DNA of 64,000 nt from Crotalaria pallida (GCA_037953625.1 CM075651.1:154954001-155018000); one strand, 5' to 3'; positions 1 through 12,238 are shown, numbered from the stretch's first letter. Notes: generated by a model from the sequence alone, not told the origin. Numbers and translations are program-made.

Positions 1-2576
1 TCCATATCATCCATCACAGCAAATGAACTGTTCTTCTGTGACTTAGATGTGCCATAACCAAAATGATTTCTTGAAGAAAAGTCATCCCTCTTTCTTGCAT
101 CATCTGTCTTTTGAGGAAGGCTATATTTAGTTGGATCAAATGTTAACAGATTAACATTTTTCCACTTTTGTTTAGAGCTATTTGTCATATGATGATGATA
201 ATTTTTTAAAGGAGTTTCAGAAGAATCATGTCCCTGAATTCTAGTAACGCTGTCATTCGGATCACAATGTTCAACACTTACAGGATTAACTTCATCAGGA
301 AGAGGAATAATAGCAAGCTGATTTTGATGGTCATTTTGATCAGTAGCAATTGACTTTAGCTTCTTGGTTTTTTTAGCCCTCTTCCTCCTAGTGTACACCA
401 GAAACTCCGCGCAGGTGTTCATCCTCTTGATCTTTTCAGAATTGTCAACATCCTGTTTTTGAGGCTTTTGTTTCAAATCAAACAGGTATGATAATGGCAA
501 TGATAGTTCATTATCGTCTTTCGGTGTGTCTATCTTGACCGGTGGCTGGGTTCTGAAAGAACCAACATCAAACTCAGTAACATTCCAGCCAACATAACGA
601 TCAGGCTGTACATGCCGGCGTTTGGAACGTCGCAAGCCCTCAACATTATAAGATGACAGAGAGACTTTATTTTCATGGGATTCATGTGCATAGTCATTAG
701 TCTCTGGCTTAGATGTAACAACTTGAGAAACCCTGGATACGAACAAGCCATCTTCATCATCTAATGTGAAACTCACAACATTTATTTCCGACTCAGCTTT
801 CAACGAAGAGCTAGCAACTTCTTCACTTTCCAAAATTTGATACACAAGCTTGTTTTCTACAGGTCGCACACAGAACGAAACCTTCTTCACAATAGATGCA
901 ACAACTAACCATGAAATGTCAGATAAAAACTTTCCCAAAAGTAATTTTGTGTGTGGTATTACAGAGCAGTCCTCAGATGAAGCCCACCGATAGAACTCAT
1001 TTTCACAAGGACTATGTTCAAGCTTTTGGAGGATGAAGATTTGATTTATTCCGAATACCTTGACCTCCTTTCTAAGAGTTCTTACCTCCGCACCAAGTGA
1101 ACCTTGATTGATATAAAGGTTGACGTAAAACTGACATTGGCACTCAGAATTATGGGGCTTTCTTTGTATAGAACTTATTCGAGCATCAAGCCATACCTAA
1201 AATTTCAAAAAAGAAAAAACCTGCAAATCAGACTTTAAATTGCGACAACTACAACTATCAAATTAAACGAGGGGACTTGATCAAACCAAAAAATAAAGTA
1301 GAACACAAGCCAAGGTGTGAGGAAAAAAACATGATCACCTGGTAAATGCATATAAACACAAATTTCTCATTAATATAGCAGACATGTTTGCCATGTAAAT
1401 GTGCTCTATTTAGCTATCATCTGTTATAAGGAGATGTTGAAATCAAAGCATATATTATTTCAAAATATAATTATTAAAAAAATCGAGGAAGAATTAGAAT
1501 TAGAATTTATCTACTGCATATGCATCATACTCTCACTAGCTCGTAAAGGATCTTCAAGACTTTGAATTGGTGAGATTGCATTGGACACATGATGTTATCA
1601 TGAAGTTTACTCTAATAAAAAATGCCATTAATATTCCAGTGAAAATGCTATGAAGTTAAAAAAATCCCAAACGAAGATATTATGTATAAAATTCAGCTTA
1701 AAAGTCACTTACAGGCTTGGGATTTATTTCATCAGAATTATCAGTCTGCTGAGGGGCTAATAGCACAGATATGTCAATTCCAGGCCGCAAAAAACTCGAG
1801 CAATCTGATAAAATGGCTTTCCTCGACTTTACACGAATGTCTGAAAAGGGCCCCTTCTCCATAGCCACATGGCGGTTATTTTTAAAATGCATGGACAAAG
1901 TTCCAGACTCGATTTTTATGAACTCTACAGCTTGCCATGAACCCGAGACATATGCTTCAAAGGCTGTTTAGAAAGAAAATTTTGAGGAACTCATCATGTC
2001 AAAAGTATCTTTGCTAAAGAACAAGAATGTATGATTAAATGGTATCCACATACGAAAAGAATTTTTCTTGGATAAGACAAAATTTTATTCCAAAAGTGAA
2101 AAGTACAAGAAATACTCCCCGCAGAGAAAGTACAATTTACAATACTCAAATGAGCCAAAAGTAAAACCCCAAAGAAAGATAGATTAGTGGAACACAAAAT
2201 CATGCAAAAATTATGCAGCTACACAAATTTTACATGAAATAAACACCTTCCCAACAAACCAACCAGCTCAAAATAATCATGACCCTTGATAATAAATTTC
2301 TTAACGAGAATGCCACCAAGCTACGGGTTCCCCAAGAATTGATCAATCAAGTTTGTCTGTAAACTAAAAAAATGTCTTTCTAATTTGATCCTAACACTGT
2401 CATTCCTTTCAGTATTTGTAAAATCAATGTTATAACTCAGGTATTTATTCAATTCATTAATTTTCTTTTATTTGTCGTGCACATTGATCAATTGATAGAT
2501 AGTAGAAGAGGAAAGACGTACGGTAAGAAGCGAATGGATGATTCGATTGATGTAAAATCCTTTTCCTGCCAGTCAT
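1..2576 (-). CDS. CLSY: CLASSY-type SNF2 chromatin remodeler, N-terminal part (runs off the left edge)
   Basis: CLASSY proteins are SNF2-family factors that bring RNA polymerase IV to target loci for 24-nt siRNA production and RNA-directed DNA methylation in the nucleus. Three coding exons on the minus strand join in frame: 2522-2576 (18 codons plus 1 nt, starting MTGRKRILHQSNHPFASY), 1713-1963, and 1-1196 (open at the edge). Junctions are GT-AG (GTACGT and GTAAGT donors; AACAG and TTTAG acceptors). About 500 residues are visible. Conserved CLASSY blocks include HPF..PFEAYVSGSWQAVEF, KSRKAILSDCSSFLRPGID and VWLDARISSIQRKPH, followed by FYRWASSEDCS. A basic, NLS-like RRKRAKKTKK stretch lies near base 380. 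The helicase domain would lie beyond base 1. I assign the family from these blocks; which CLSY paralogue it is cannot be told here. Confidence 0.9.
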
Positions 2577-4870
2577 GATTCAAACAGCAAATTGAGCGCT
2601 GTATAGTTAAAATCTGCAGCAGGCGATAGCACACAAACTTTTATGTTCACGGCTTCATTACTTCTGAAAAATTAACATGCTAACTATTGGCATACAATCG
2701 ACATAAAACATGTCATTATGAATATCTTTAAAAGGTATGAGACAGGAAATTGAGACCGAAGTGAATATACCAGTTAGGATATGAGTTGAACTAACCACCA
2801 CTTCTTGTCAACTGCAATGAACCTGACAGACAAAAGTGTTTATTTCATATATATATTTTTTTAAGTGCTCATAAAATTAAAGGAAAATCATAAGATTAAA
2901 GGAAAATCAAGAATGATATATGTTGTTTTTTTAAAACAATTTATGTGAGTTGAGTTGGGTTGGGTATGGGACTTCAAGGTCAAATAGCGCGCTTGAAGAA
3001 ATACTTATGAATTACCCACCAACAATATAATTCAGATACACGCATAGAGCAGAATCCTTTCTAATTCGATTGTCCTCTCAGCTAAATGCTATTATATCTG
3101 CACACATCTGCGAATGTGGACAAGTTGACTCAAGTGAACCTTTATCCTTGTATAGGTAAGCCGTGTTAACTAGAGGACAACTATAAATCAAACTTCACAT
3201 TAGAGGTAAGTCCTTTATCATCAATCACGCATAGCAGAAGTCAGACACATTCATTCATAAATATGAATAGCTTAGAGTTTCAACATATACTGAAAGAGTT
3301 ATAGGCTGATAATGAAAAACCTAATGGATGCCCATCTTTGCCTAAACACATAAACATAATAACTTTCTTTTTCCCAACTTCCATAACTTATAACAGGAAA
3401 ATACAAAGTTTGATGGTTTATCAGATTGATCAAACACATAATCAAGGCAGCAGATTTTATGTTGACGTCAAAAGTGTAATATAATACAATCCAACATAAC
3501 CCTTGAATCTTTATAAAAAACCAGATAAAGCAAAAAAACCAGAGAAAGCAAAAGTTGTCAACAATAACATAGTTGTTGCTACATCATAATTTAAAGAAAA
3601 GAATTAATAAGAATGTAAGGGTGTGTTTGGTTCAGATTCGAAATTAATTTGATTCTGATTATCATATAATTTTAATGTCCAAAAATATAATTTTAAAAAT
3701 TCTGAGGCAGTCAAGTCAACAGTTTATGTTGTTGTCAAACACCTTCGTTATCCAAACAGCAGCAACAGTTTTAAATAAAAATTAATCTGAATCAAACATC
3801 CTTCCGTATATGTTTGAAAAAAGAAACAAAGCTAATAGCTTTAACTAAGAAGTAACCAATACTCCTAAGCAATCACAGTTCACAATGTACAGGCAAGTGT
3901 GTTAAATTTTATACATTTCTTTTTTCTGCAACCACAGGATTAAAGGAAAATCAAGGAAGATAAATGCAGTTATTTTTAATATGCACACATTTGCAAAGAC
4001 TGTGACGTTCCCCCAAATATCATAGTTAGGTATAAGGAAGAATTTAAAAAAAAACTCTGTTAAATCACCTGTGTCATTTTCACAACAACAAATCAAACAT
4101 CCTATTGCAGGAAATTAAAGGATTCTTCTACTATCAAGCATAGAAGAAGTAAGACACGTTCATACATCTGAAAAGCTTATAGTTTCAGAGAGACTGAGAG
4201 TGATACGCTAACGACGAGAAAATAAATTTTAAAAATAAAAATCAATATATACCCGTTTATGCATACACAGAAATGGCAAACTATCTTTCTGTACCATAAA
4301 AAGGTAACCAAAATTTTCACATGAAAAAAAAAATGTTTGATTTTCCAAACAACAACAAAAAAAAAGAAAACAAAACAAATTTCTATAAATGAAACCACAA
4401 ACTCTTTTCTCCTTAACCCAAGACAAAGCGAAAAAAATAAGGTTTCATGGTTGACCACAAAAAAACATGATCAAAGCACCAGATTTTTATGTTGATTTCA
4501 AAAGCAAAAGCATTAAGATTTTGATGGGGAAAGTAAGTAAGCAAATACTCCTAAGCAAGTACACTGAGAAGAGTGAGCTCTTACCAGAAAGTCAAAGCAA
4601 GAGAATTAGAGTAGTTGTTGTTGCTGTTGCATCAAAAGAGAAGAATTAAAAGAAGGGGTGAGACAGGGGAACAGAGAAAGTAATAATGATGCTGGAAATG
4701 AAGTAGTTGAGCATGAAGTGAGTGCAGAGTGAAGAAGAAGCAATAGAAGAAGAAGTAGTAGAAAAAGAGAGAGAGAGAGAGTGAAAAAGAAAGCAGTAAA
4801 GTGTGTGAAAAAGTGTGAAACAAAGTAGTGAAGAAATCCATAAAGTCTTGAATTTCGTGTAGTTGCGTTG
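2577..4870 (-). other. 5' UTR and leader intron of the CLASSY gene
   Basis: The start exon has 22 nt of leader (2577-2598) after a TATACAG acceptor. A likely first, non-coding exon occupies about 4585-4870 and ends at a GTAAGAG donor (4584 downward), so the leader intron is about 1986 bp. The first exon is rich in CT on the gene strand, as plant 5' leaders often are. The outer end of the exon is a guess, as no clear TATA box was seen. The intron contains a small MITE-like element and diverged duplicated segments. Confidence 0.55.
3620..3803. mobile_element. Small MITE-like element in the CLASSY leader intron
   Basis: The left end reads GTGTTTGGTTCAGATTCG and the right end carries its imperfect complement (AATCTGAATCAAACATCC), giving terminal inverted repeats of about 30 bp around 180 bp of AT-rich DNA. 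It has no coding capacity. No target duplication was resolved, so the superfamily is left open. Confidence 0.5.
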
Positions 4871-4879
4871 CATGAGAGA

Positions 4880-6230
4880 GGAGTAAAAGGATATTCGCGG
4901 TTAGTAAATAAAAAAGCGCAGGACCAGGTAGAAGGTACCTGCTATTTGGTTATGTCATATGCATAATCTACGGAGAAACATCATCATAATTCAAATTCAG
5001 TAGTAATAATTTGTTACATCATTTTTTTTAATAAAAATAAAACCTTGTCTATTTCAATCTATTAATAGTAATATAAGAGAATACAGTATCATTTTAATTA
5101 CGTGGATCATTTTTCTTAGACATGGAATGTTTTAAATTTTTCATTTAGCAGTAGAGAGATTTATTGGCTAAATTAGTCGGAGCATTTAACCTTAACCCCC
5201 TCACATTATATTTTATTTGATTCCGTATCAAATGAATATCACAATAAAAAAATCACTATGAAAGTAAAGTAGGGGAGTCTTTTCCATGTTTTAAGGGAGT
5301 TTTTTTTCTCTTTTATTGAATTATAAATTACTCGAAAAATGTTATTATGAGCCGTCGTAAAGGTAGAGAAGGCAAAAATATAACGACTAAAAAAATGTAA
5401 CAAAAAATGTTCTCCCTGTATTAGAAAATTATGTTGCTTGGGGTTGTAGCTAACTCTGGAAGTAAATGACGTGCCTTAAAGCAAATATATACAGTTTTTT
5501 TTTGTGCCAAATATTTTTAACTTAAGTGTTTAGAAATATGAAAAAAAAAATTATTTGTTTTACATAAATATATTTTAGAAATATAGAATGTTCAGTATGC
5601 TTCTAAATTCTAATCTAAAGTTTTAAGAAAATCATCCCCGTAATTAAAATGATATTCTTTAAACAATATATGACTGAAATATTTTTCTTACTTAAAAGCA
5701 TCTTAAGAAATTTCTTCAAAATTATCTTCCCCTCTTTTGCCGATCCAAAAATAAATAAAAAAGAAGTCCTTTTTTTTAGAAGGACAGCTGGTTTATTCGC
5801 AAGCCTTTTTTGTTAGTCATTGAGTTTTTGTTTTTTTTTTTGTTTTTTCCAAGTTATGAAGCACTCAACTCTAACCTACCAGAAATGATGTAATGTGACA
5901 AAGAAAAGCTTTGCAACTGGCATGGTGTAGAGCGTGGAGCCATTTCCCTTATTTAAGGATAGAAGAAGAAAGTATCAATTAATAAAAGGCTGTGATTGAT
6001 TTGAGCGCGTAAATAAGCGGCTGTGATAGTTTTGATGACTGAGTGGTGTGGGGCATCTGATTCACGAGTGAAGATTCCGTCATAATTAATTTTAGGGATT
6101 TTTTAATTAGTGTTTTCATTGAAAATTCAAAATTATTTTTTTAAGTAAAAAATATTTGTTGTTTTTAGGTAGAAAAATTTATTAAAGAACCTTAAATGCT
6201 ATTTGACCGATATCCTTATTCATTGTTAAT
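4880..6230. other. Intergenic, AT-rich, no gene seen
   Basis: This is the upstream region of the CLASSY gene. It is AT-rich with poly(A)/poly(T) runs. I saw no open frame with recognisable content, no TIRs and no RNA gene. Promoter elements of the CLASSY gene should lie in the left part, but no specific box is convincing. Confidence 0.5.
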
Positions 6231-6485
6231 TACTACTTCCTCCGGTCTTATATATGGGGTATACTTAACCGTATTCCTCATATCAAATAAAGTGGTTGGT
6301 TTTGTGAATTTTATGAGAATATATTGTAATATTACAATTTTACCCTTTCACTTTACTTGAAAAGTTCACCTTCATTAATGAATAACAAAAATACATAGTT
6401 AGTCCGAATATTAACAAAAAAGAAAAAAACAATTAATGATACATAGGAAATATAAAGTGTCCTATATATAAGACCAGAGAGAGTA
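6231..6485. mobile_element. Stowaway-like MITE, copy A
   Basis: It starts TACTTCCTCCGGTCTTATAT and ends with the complement, ATATATAAGACCAGAGAGAGTA, between TA dinucleotides. These ends resemble the CTCCCTCCGT type of Tc1/mariner (Stowaway) MITEs. The interior segment around ATTACAATTTTACCC is shared, in reverse orientation, with the copy at 6556-6853. Confidence 0.7.
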
Positions 6486-6555
6486 ATAAAATCCTTTTAA
6501 TTATACATTTATTGCAGCCAGTGTATTTTTGTATTTACTTTTTTCCTTTACTTAT

Positions 6556-6853
6556 TACTCCCTCACGTCCTATATATAGATCACATTCTAGAAAGTTTTT
6601 TTGCTCCTATTTATAAGTCACTTTATATTTTCTATGCATCATTTATTAATTTTTCTCTTTTTTGCCCTTATTAAATGCTTTGACTATCTATGTGTTTTTT
6701 GTTGTTCATTAATAAGTGCGAATTTTCCAAGAAAAATTAAGGGGGTAAAATTGTAATGTTACAATATATTCTCATAGAATTCATAAAATCAACCATTTTT
6801 CTTGGTATGTATAATTCGGTTAAATATGCCCTATAATAAAGACGGAGGGAGTA
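6556..6853. mobile_element. Stowaway-like MITE, copy B (inverted relative to copy A)
   Basis: It starts TACTCCCTCACGTCCTATAT and ends ATAAAGACGGAGGGAGTA. The interior GGTAAAATTGTAATGTTACA segment is the reverse complement of the matching part of the element at 6231-6485. The two copies are only about 70 bp apart, so the pair forms a large imperfect inverted repeat. Confidence 0.75.
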
Positions 6854-6982
6854 GCACATTTTAAAATGTCACGCCAACAATGGTGTTGGAGTAGTGGTAA
6901 CCGGCAAGGCAGCATACTATAGCCTCAATGAAAAATTAAAACTTATTTTCTGAAGAGAATATTAGTTGAGATAACAAACTTA

Positions 6983-7250
6983 GTGCATGTTTGGTTACTC
7001 GATGAGTTAGCCTAGAATCAATTTTGGAATGTCAACGCTAACCTGTTTGGTTTCATTTTAGAAAATCAATTCTGACCCCAAAATCACGTTGGAGCAGAAG
7101 CAATTGATAGTACATGTTTGGTTTTGCGGTGAGTTAACCCAGAATTAATCAATCAATTCTGAAATGTCAATGATACTATCAGTTGTTTATGTTCCAACGT
7201 GATTTTAAGATCAAAATTGATTTTCTAGCCCCAAAACCAAACATGCTTTT
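6983..7250. mobile_element. MITE-like element with GCATGTTTGGTT ends
   Basis: The ends GTGCATGTTTGGTT and AACCAAACATGC are inverted repeats. Inside, 7053-7112 and about 7170-7230 form a second, longer inverted repeat around CAATTCTGACCCCAAAATCA. A further CATGTTTGGTT near 7111 suggests that one element is nested in, or rearranged with, another copy. It is non-coding. Confidence 0.6.
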
Positions 7251-7596
7251 ATCATGCGTGAAAGATTAATCTTCAACCTTAATAGTAATAAGTTGAAAGG
7301 ACATTTAGTAAAACTAAAATAAATTAAAATTTTGAGAATTGACACAAATTAAATTAAATCATAATTATTGTGTGATAGAGATTTTTTTTTTTTTAATATT
7401 CAATACAAATATTCTGACTAAGTGACTATAATTTTTTTTTAAATCTATTTATGGCTTGCTTCAAATGGAATCATTGATCAAAATAAATCTTAAGGTACAT
7501 GGATAGTAGGACAACAATGAAAAAAAATAAAGAATTTTATATTAATTTACATTTATAAATATATAAATTACCTTGGGGAAAATTAAATTCCAAATC

Positions 7597-7762
7597 GTCA
7601 ACAACCGTTGGCTCAGTTGGTAAGGATTGAGTCCGTGATTGTGAGAGATCCCAGATTCGAATCCTACCGATGTGAGTTCAATACGCTCTTTGAGCCCGGA
7701 TGCCTGTGACCCTAGTAAGCCCCCAAAACCCAACTCACCTAAATTTTTATTCATAAAAAAAT
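7597..7762 (+). mobile_element. tRNA-derived SINE
   Basis: A pol III A box (TGGCTCAGTTGG, 7609-7620) and B box (GATTCGAATCC, 7654-7664) lie about 35 bp apart, as in tRNA-derived SINEs. The body is flanked by a perfect 14-bp direct repeat TTAAATTCCAAATC at 7583-7596 and 7763-7776, which is the target-site duplication of an LINE-mobilised insertion. The right end is A-rich. It is too long and lacks the cloverleaf 3' half, so it is not a tRNA gene. Confidence 0.85.
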
Positions 7763-8090
7763 TTAAATTCCAAATCAAACAATAATGTTTAGAATTACAA
7801 TAACCGGATTGATTTTAACAAAAGCAAAAAAAAAATAGACAATTCAATTAAACGCAATCCAGTGTAAATCAAATTGATTCAAATCGATTTATATAAGAGA
7901 GATTGATTTAAATTTAAAAGGAAAGAGATAAAGCAAAATCTAATATTTAGCATACATCAATTCAACATCATAGGAAGTAAAGGGAATGAAAAAAGAACTT
8001 GAAATCAACATACCAAATCGAATGACGATTCGTTGTCGAATGAAAGATTAGGGGCTCCAAGCAAAGGGGCACCTCGCTCCGCAGGTTGAG

Positions 8091-8233
8091 GTGATAAATT
8101 GAGATCAAATAAAAAATGAGATGGGTTGTCGGCGCAAGAAGTAAAATAGGGTTAGCTCTGCAGGTTGAGGTGATAAGTTGAGCTCAAATGAAAAATGAGA
8201 TGGGTTGTCGGCGCAAGAAGTAAAATAGGGTTA
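8091..8233. repeat. Tandem duplication, 69-bp unit
   Basis: Two copies start at 8091 and 8160 with GCAGGTTGAGGTGATAA and run through GGGTTGTCGGCGCAAGAAG to the same AAATAGGGTTA. They differ at only a few positions, so the duplication is recent. No function is visible. Confidence 0.8.
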
Positions 8234-8742
8234 AGATTGACTCCAGCAAATAATTGGGTTTTAAATTATATGCCAGTGTGATTGTCCGTGCCGTGCACGG
8301 ATTGAAATAATAATTTTAGAAAAAAAAAACTAAAACTTAATAAATCACAATAAAAACAATGGATAAAAATGAAATAAACATAATAAATAATATCTATTTC
8401 TAATGAATAAACATTAATAAATATTTTTATTTTAATCCTTTTTATGATAAATATTTAACTGAGTAATATTTTTGTTTTTATCCTTTTTTATAAATATTTA
8501 ATAAATATTTTTATTTTCATTTTTTAGTCTCCATATATGGTATTATAAAATGTTAATGTAGATGATATAGTCATGTACTCCTTCTGTGACATCCCAAAAT
8601 TCATGTGTTATAATTTTATTCTTGTAGTTATTTTTTTATATTAAATTATTAAAGAACTTAGACCTTTATATTATATTATAATGATAATAAAATAGGCATA
8701 TAGATTTATGGTACTACATTGTTGAATAAGGGTACTTGATAG

Positions 8743-8743
<1 letters not shown>

Positions 8744-8787
<44 letters not shown>

Positions 8788-8799
8788 TATTATTATTAT
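8744..8799. repeat. (ATC)n/(ATT)n microsatellite
   Basis: About 14 ATC/CAT triplets are followed directly by four ATT/TAT triplets. Confidence 0.95.
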
Positions 8800-8999
8800 A
8801 AGATAAGATAATATTAGATATTATTTTATTTAAATTATTCTATTTTATCTTTATCAATATTAGTTTTTGATAATAGTTGTGACTAAATGGATAAGTTAGA
8901 ATAGTTGATTTAAAATAAATAAAAAGTTAATATCAGATAGGTTAGTTTCATCCTCCTAAAAACAAAACCTAGCCTCCGTTAGGAGAACCATAGGGAGAA

Positions 9000-9431
9000 A
9001 ACGTACAAGAGAAAGAAGAAGAAAAAGAAGAAGAGAGAATCCCTATTAAGGTAATACTATAACCCAATTAAACCTCCATAGATAATAATAAGGAATAGAT
9101 GAAATTATTTTATAATTATTGATACATGAGCTTATGTGACACTTTTACTTATGTGACACTTTTACTGCACGTGAACTTCTTATATAAAAACTAGGCCTTT
9201 GTTGCAATACAATTGGGGATGTTGTTTTTGATTTTCGATGGAGACTTGCGCCTACTATTTTTTTTTTTTCACTGGCAATTTCTGTTGTTGTATATATGTC
9301 CTCTATGTTTCTTTTGCAGAATCACTTATTATGAATACACTATAATGATATTAATAATTAATACTCACTCATCAACATGAAAAGAAAATAAAAGAAAATA
9401 AGTATAATTCCATGGAGCTTTATTTCTCGTA

Positions 9432-9434
<3 letters not shown>
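9000..9434. other. Intergenic, no gene seen
   Basis: AT-rich sequence with a purine-rich stretch near 9010-9045 and two adjacent repeats of GTGACACTTTTACT near 9138-9165. Nothing is recognisable as a gene. Confidence 0.45.

Positions 9435-9481
<47 letters not shown>
9435..9481. repeat. (TA)n microsatellite
   Basis: An uninterrupted AT dinucleotide run of about 47 bp. Confidence 0.95.
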
Positions 9482-9482
<1 letters not shown>

Positions 9483-9594
9483 AAGTGTAGATTTGTTCCT
9501 TTATAAACAATTCTAATATTATATTTAAATTTATGTTTAAATTGTATTTGATTGTTTGATCACGTACATCAACCATATGACCATATGATATATT

Positions 9595-9883
9595 AGGACT
9601 GACTCGGACGCGAGTGTAAGTCATCCGAACCCGGGGCGCCGGGCAAGGGGTAGGCACCTCCAGCAGGCGCTGTGTGCAAAAGAGAAGTCATTGGTTGGGA
9701 ATGTTCTGTGCACCACATATGAATAGTAATGTTATTTTAGAGGAGTCTTTTGACTCTTTGTTGACCTGGGTACAGCCAAACGAACTCCAACAAATAATTC
9801 AGAGGACTGACCCGGACGCGGGTGTAAGTCATCCAAACCCGGGGCGAGGGGTAGGCACCTCCAGCAGGCGTGCTGTGTGCAAG
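9595..9883. repeat. Pair of GC-rich direct repeats (about 85 bp each)
   Basis: Copies at 9595-9679 and 9803-9883 share GTGTAAGTCATCC, AACCCGGGGCG, GGGGTAGGCACCTCCAGCAG and GCTGTGTGCAA. They differ by small indels and a few substitutions. They stand out as GC-rich islands in AT-rich DNA, separated by about 120 bp of unrelated sequence. Their origin is not recognised. Confidence 0.75.
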
Positions 9884-10156
9884 ATAAAAAGTTATAGTTA
9901 ATGGCTGGAGTTCGAGGCCAAAAGGTCATAGATGCAATTAATGATTGTTCTGGATTGATTGTATTAGATACTCATATTTTTGTTTTGTTCGTGTGATTTT
10001 GATAATAGTATGATTGCTTGGCACTGCTGTAAAGACCATAACAGTATTAATTAATTGATTATAATAGGTAATGATAAGTCTTTTTGTATGTCTTGAATGT
10101 ATTTTTAGCATGATTGGATAGTTTATTTTGATCATGAATTTCATATGATTGTATGC

Positions 10157-10193
10157 CACGAGGGTGTTGTGTTGCACGAGGGTGTTGTGTTGC
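10157..10193. repeat. Short tandem duplication
   Basis: The unit CACGAGGGTGTTGTGTTG occurs twice in a row with one short linker. Confidence 0.85.
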
Positions 10194-10199
10194 AGGGGG

Positions 10200-10745
10200 T
10201 GTTTGATGTATACATTGTATTGGCTATTTTTTTAGTATTTCTTATACTCAGTTTGATATTAATAAATTTTCTTTGCTGATCAAAAAGAAATTATTAGATG
10301 TTATTTCCCTCATTATTTTTTTTTATGGAGATTTTCCGTACATGTGACGGCGGATAATATCATAGTTCAAAAATACTTTCACGCTAAGTAGTGTAACTGA
10401 GATTTTTATCTCACTATTCGGGTTTGATGTTGTCAGATTGAGATTTTGGGAAGCAAGATGTCAGGAAGAAGACAAGTTTATAATATTAGTTTCCTTGTGT
10501 AAATTATTTTTAAGGAGTCTACATTAAGTTTAAAGGGGATTGTTGGCATTGTAATGCCCTTCTAGTTTTAGTGCCCAGTGTCATTGTAGAATAATTAAAT
10601 TTTTAATGTAATTTTATTTAACAATTATTCTGGTTCAAGGAGATGTATATATTTTTCTTAATGATACTTTTTTATTTATTTATTTAATATTGTACTTGAT
10701 AAGCTTCCGTGGATTGGGTATATATTTTGTTATTAGAATTAAGGT
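10200..10745. other. Intergenic, no gene seen
   Basis: AT-rich sequence without a recognisable frame, TIR or RNA gene. Confidence 0.45.
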
Positions 10746-10747
10746 GT

Positions 10748-11028
10748 TACACCTTCCGTTTCTATATATAAGATCTTTTTGGAATATTTCAAGTGCATTA
10801 AGAAAATTGATTAATTTGGTTAATTGTATTGAAAAAAATGTGAACTTTTGATATGTATTTTCAAAATTACCCTTATTAATATTATTGGGAATCTAAAAAG
10901 TGTTAAATAAATAGGGTGCTTATGGAAAAAAAAGTAATTAATGACCATTAAAAATTGCTATAGGGTCTTATAAATAAAGTCAAAATAAAAATGTTAAAAG
11001 GGTCTTATATTTGAGGATGAAGGTAGTA
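10748..11028. mobile_element. Stowaway-like MITE, family shared with 47822-48098
   Basis: Its worn ends (TTACACCTTCCGTTTCTATA and GAGGATGAAGGTAGTA) fit the CTCCCTCCGT type. The interior, including ATTATTGGGAATCTAAAAAG and GTAATTAATGACCATT, is nearly the same as in the element at 47822-48098, so they are two copies of one family. Confidence 0.75.
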
Positions 11029-12080
11029 CAAAGTTTTTTAATGCTGGGGAGTTGGCAAAATATATAATTCAAGAATTTAAAAATAAACTCGACAATACTT
11101 TTTAATTATTCAAAATTTTTCTCAAAATACTACGACTAATGACAGCAGGTTCATAGTTATTTAATTAGCCAAAAAAATCTCCCAAGGTTACAAAAGTTAA
11201 CCTAAAAAATAATACCATGAAGTATACCAAAAAAATAATAATAATAATAATACCATGAAATATAATAGAATCCCTTTCCAATTTACAAAAATAACATAAT
11301 ACCAAAATAAAGTTGAACAAATGATATTCTATCAAAGTTATTTTTTTTATTACATTTTTAATCTCCAATTTGATTGATATGGTAAATTTAGTCTCCTTTC
11401 TATTTTTTATTTTTTTTGCTAGTTTAGCTCATGAATTTTCAAATTCTGGCCAAGTTAATCCTTTAGTCCAAATTCAAACTAACAATCCTAACGTGATTAA
11501 CGTTCAGACACATCACATTTTCATTGGTTTACGCTAAATTTTTTAAAATTAATTTATATATAAAAAAAAACAAAATTGAAAAAAAAAGACTCAAATTGAA
11601 AGGGAAAAAAAACACTTCAGTCTTCCACCCCTCCATCCTTCTCCCATCACCTCTTTCCTCGTAACTTCCAACCCTTTGCCTACCGTCGTCACTACCACCA
11701 TCCCACCTCAATCACCTACTCACAAACCAATCAAACTCATGATTCATGGCTGGCTAACACAAGTGGTGTGAATTAAACGATTACAAGGATTTGAGGAGTT
11801 GTGACTTCAAACTTAATTGATGGCTCGATCGATGGATGTGGGATGATGGCGGTAGTAGCAGTGAATGGTTGATTGGAGGTTGTTGGAGAAGGAGTGATGG
11901 GTTGGAGATTGCGGGGAAAAAGACGATGGGAGAGAGGGGGAGGAGGAAAATCGTAGTTAATTTTTTTTCCTTTTTTAATTATTTGTATTCACTTTGATAT
12001 ATTTTTATTTATAAGTCACACATAACTAAAATGCATGGATCAAGATGGGTAGTTTTATATAAAAAAAAAAAAATAAAAAT

Positions 12081-12207
12081 ATTTCCTCTGGTCCTATTTG
12101 TAAAACCCTTTTAGGAAAAATTAACCCTATGAGTATTATTGAGATTCTACAAATAGGACCAAATTTTTTTCTTAAAAGGGTCTTACATATAGGACTCAAG
12201 GGAGTAT
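12081..12207. mobile_element. Short Stowaway-like MITE nested in the long-TIR element
   Basis: The ends TTTCCTCTGGTCCTATTTGT and ATATAGGACTCAAGGGAGTA are inverted repeats, and the whole 127 bp is close to a hairpin (AACCCTTTTAGG against TTAAAAGGGTCT). Confidence 0.65.
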
Positions 12208-12238
12208 TAATTTACACTTTTATCCATTTTACTTACAT

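Noticed and set aside
7597..7680. Possible tRNA gene
   Set aside because: The A and B boxes are present but the 3' half cannot fold as a cloverleaf, and target duplications show that it is a SINE.
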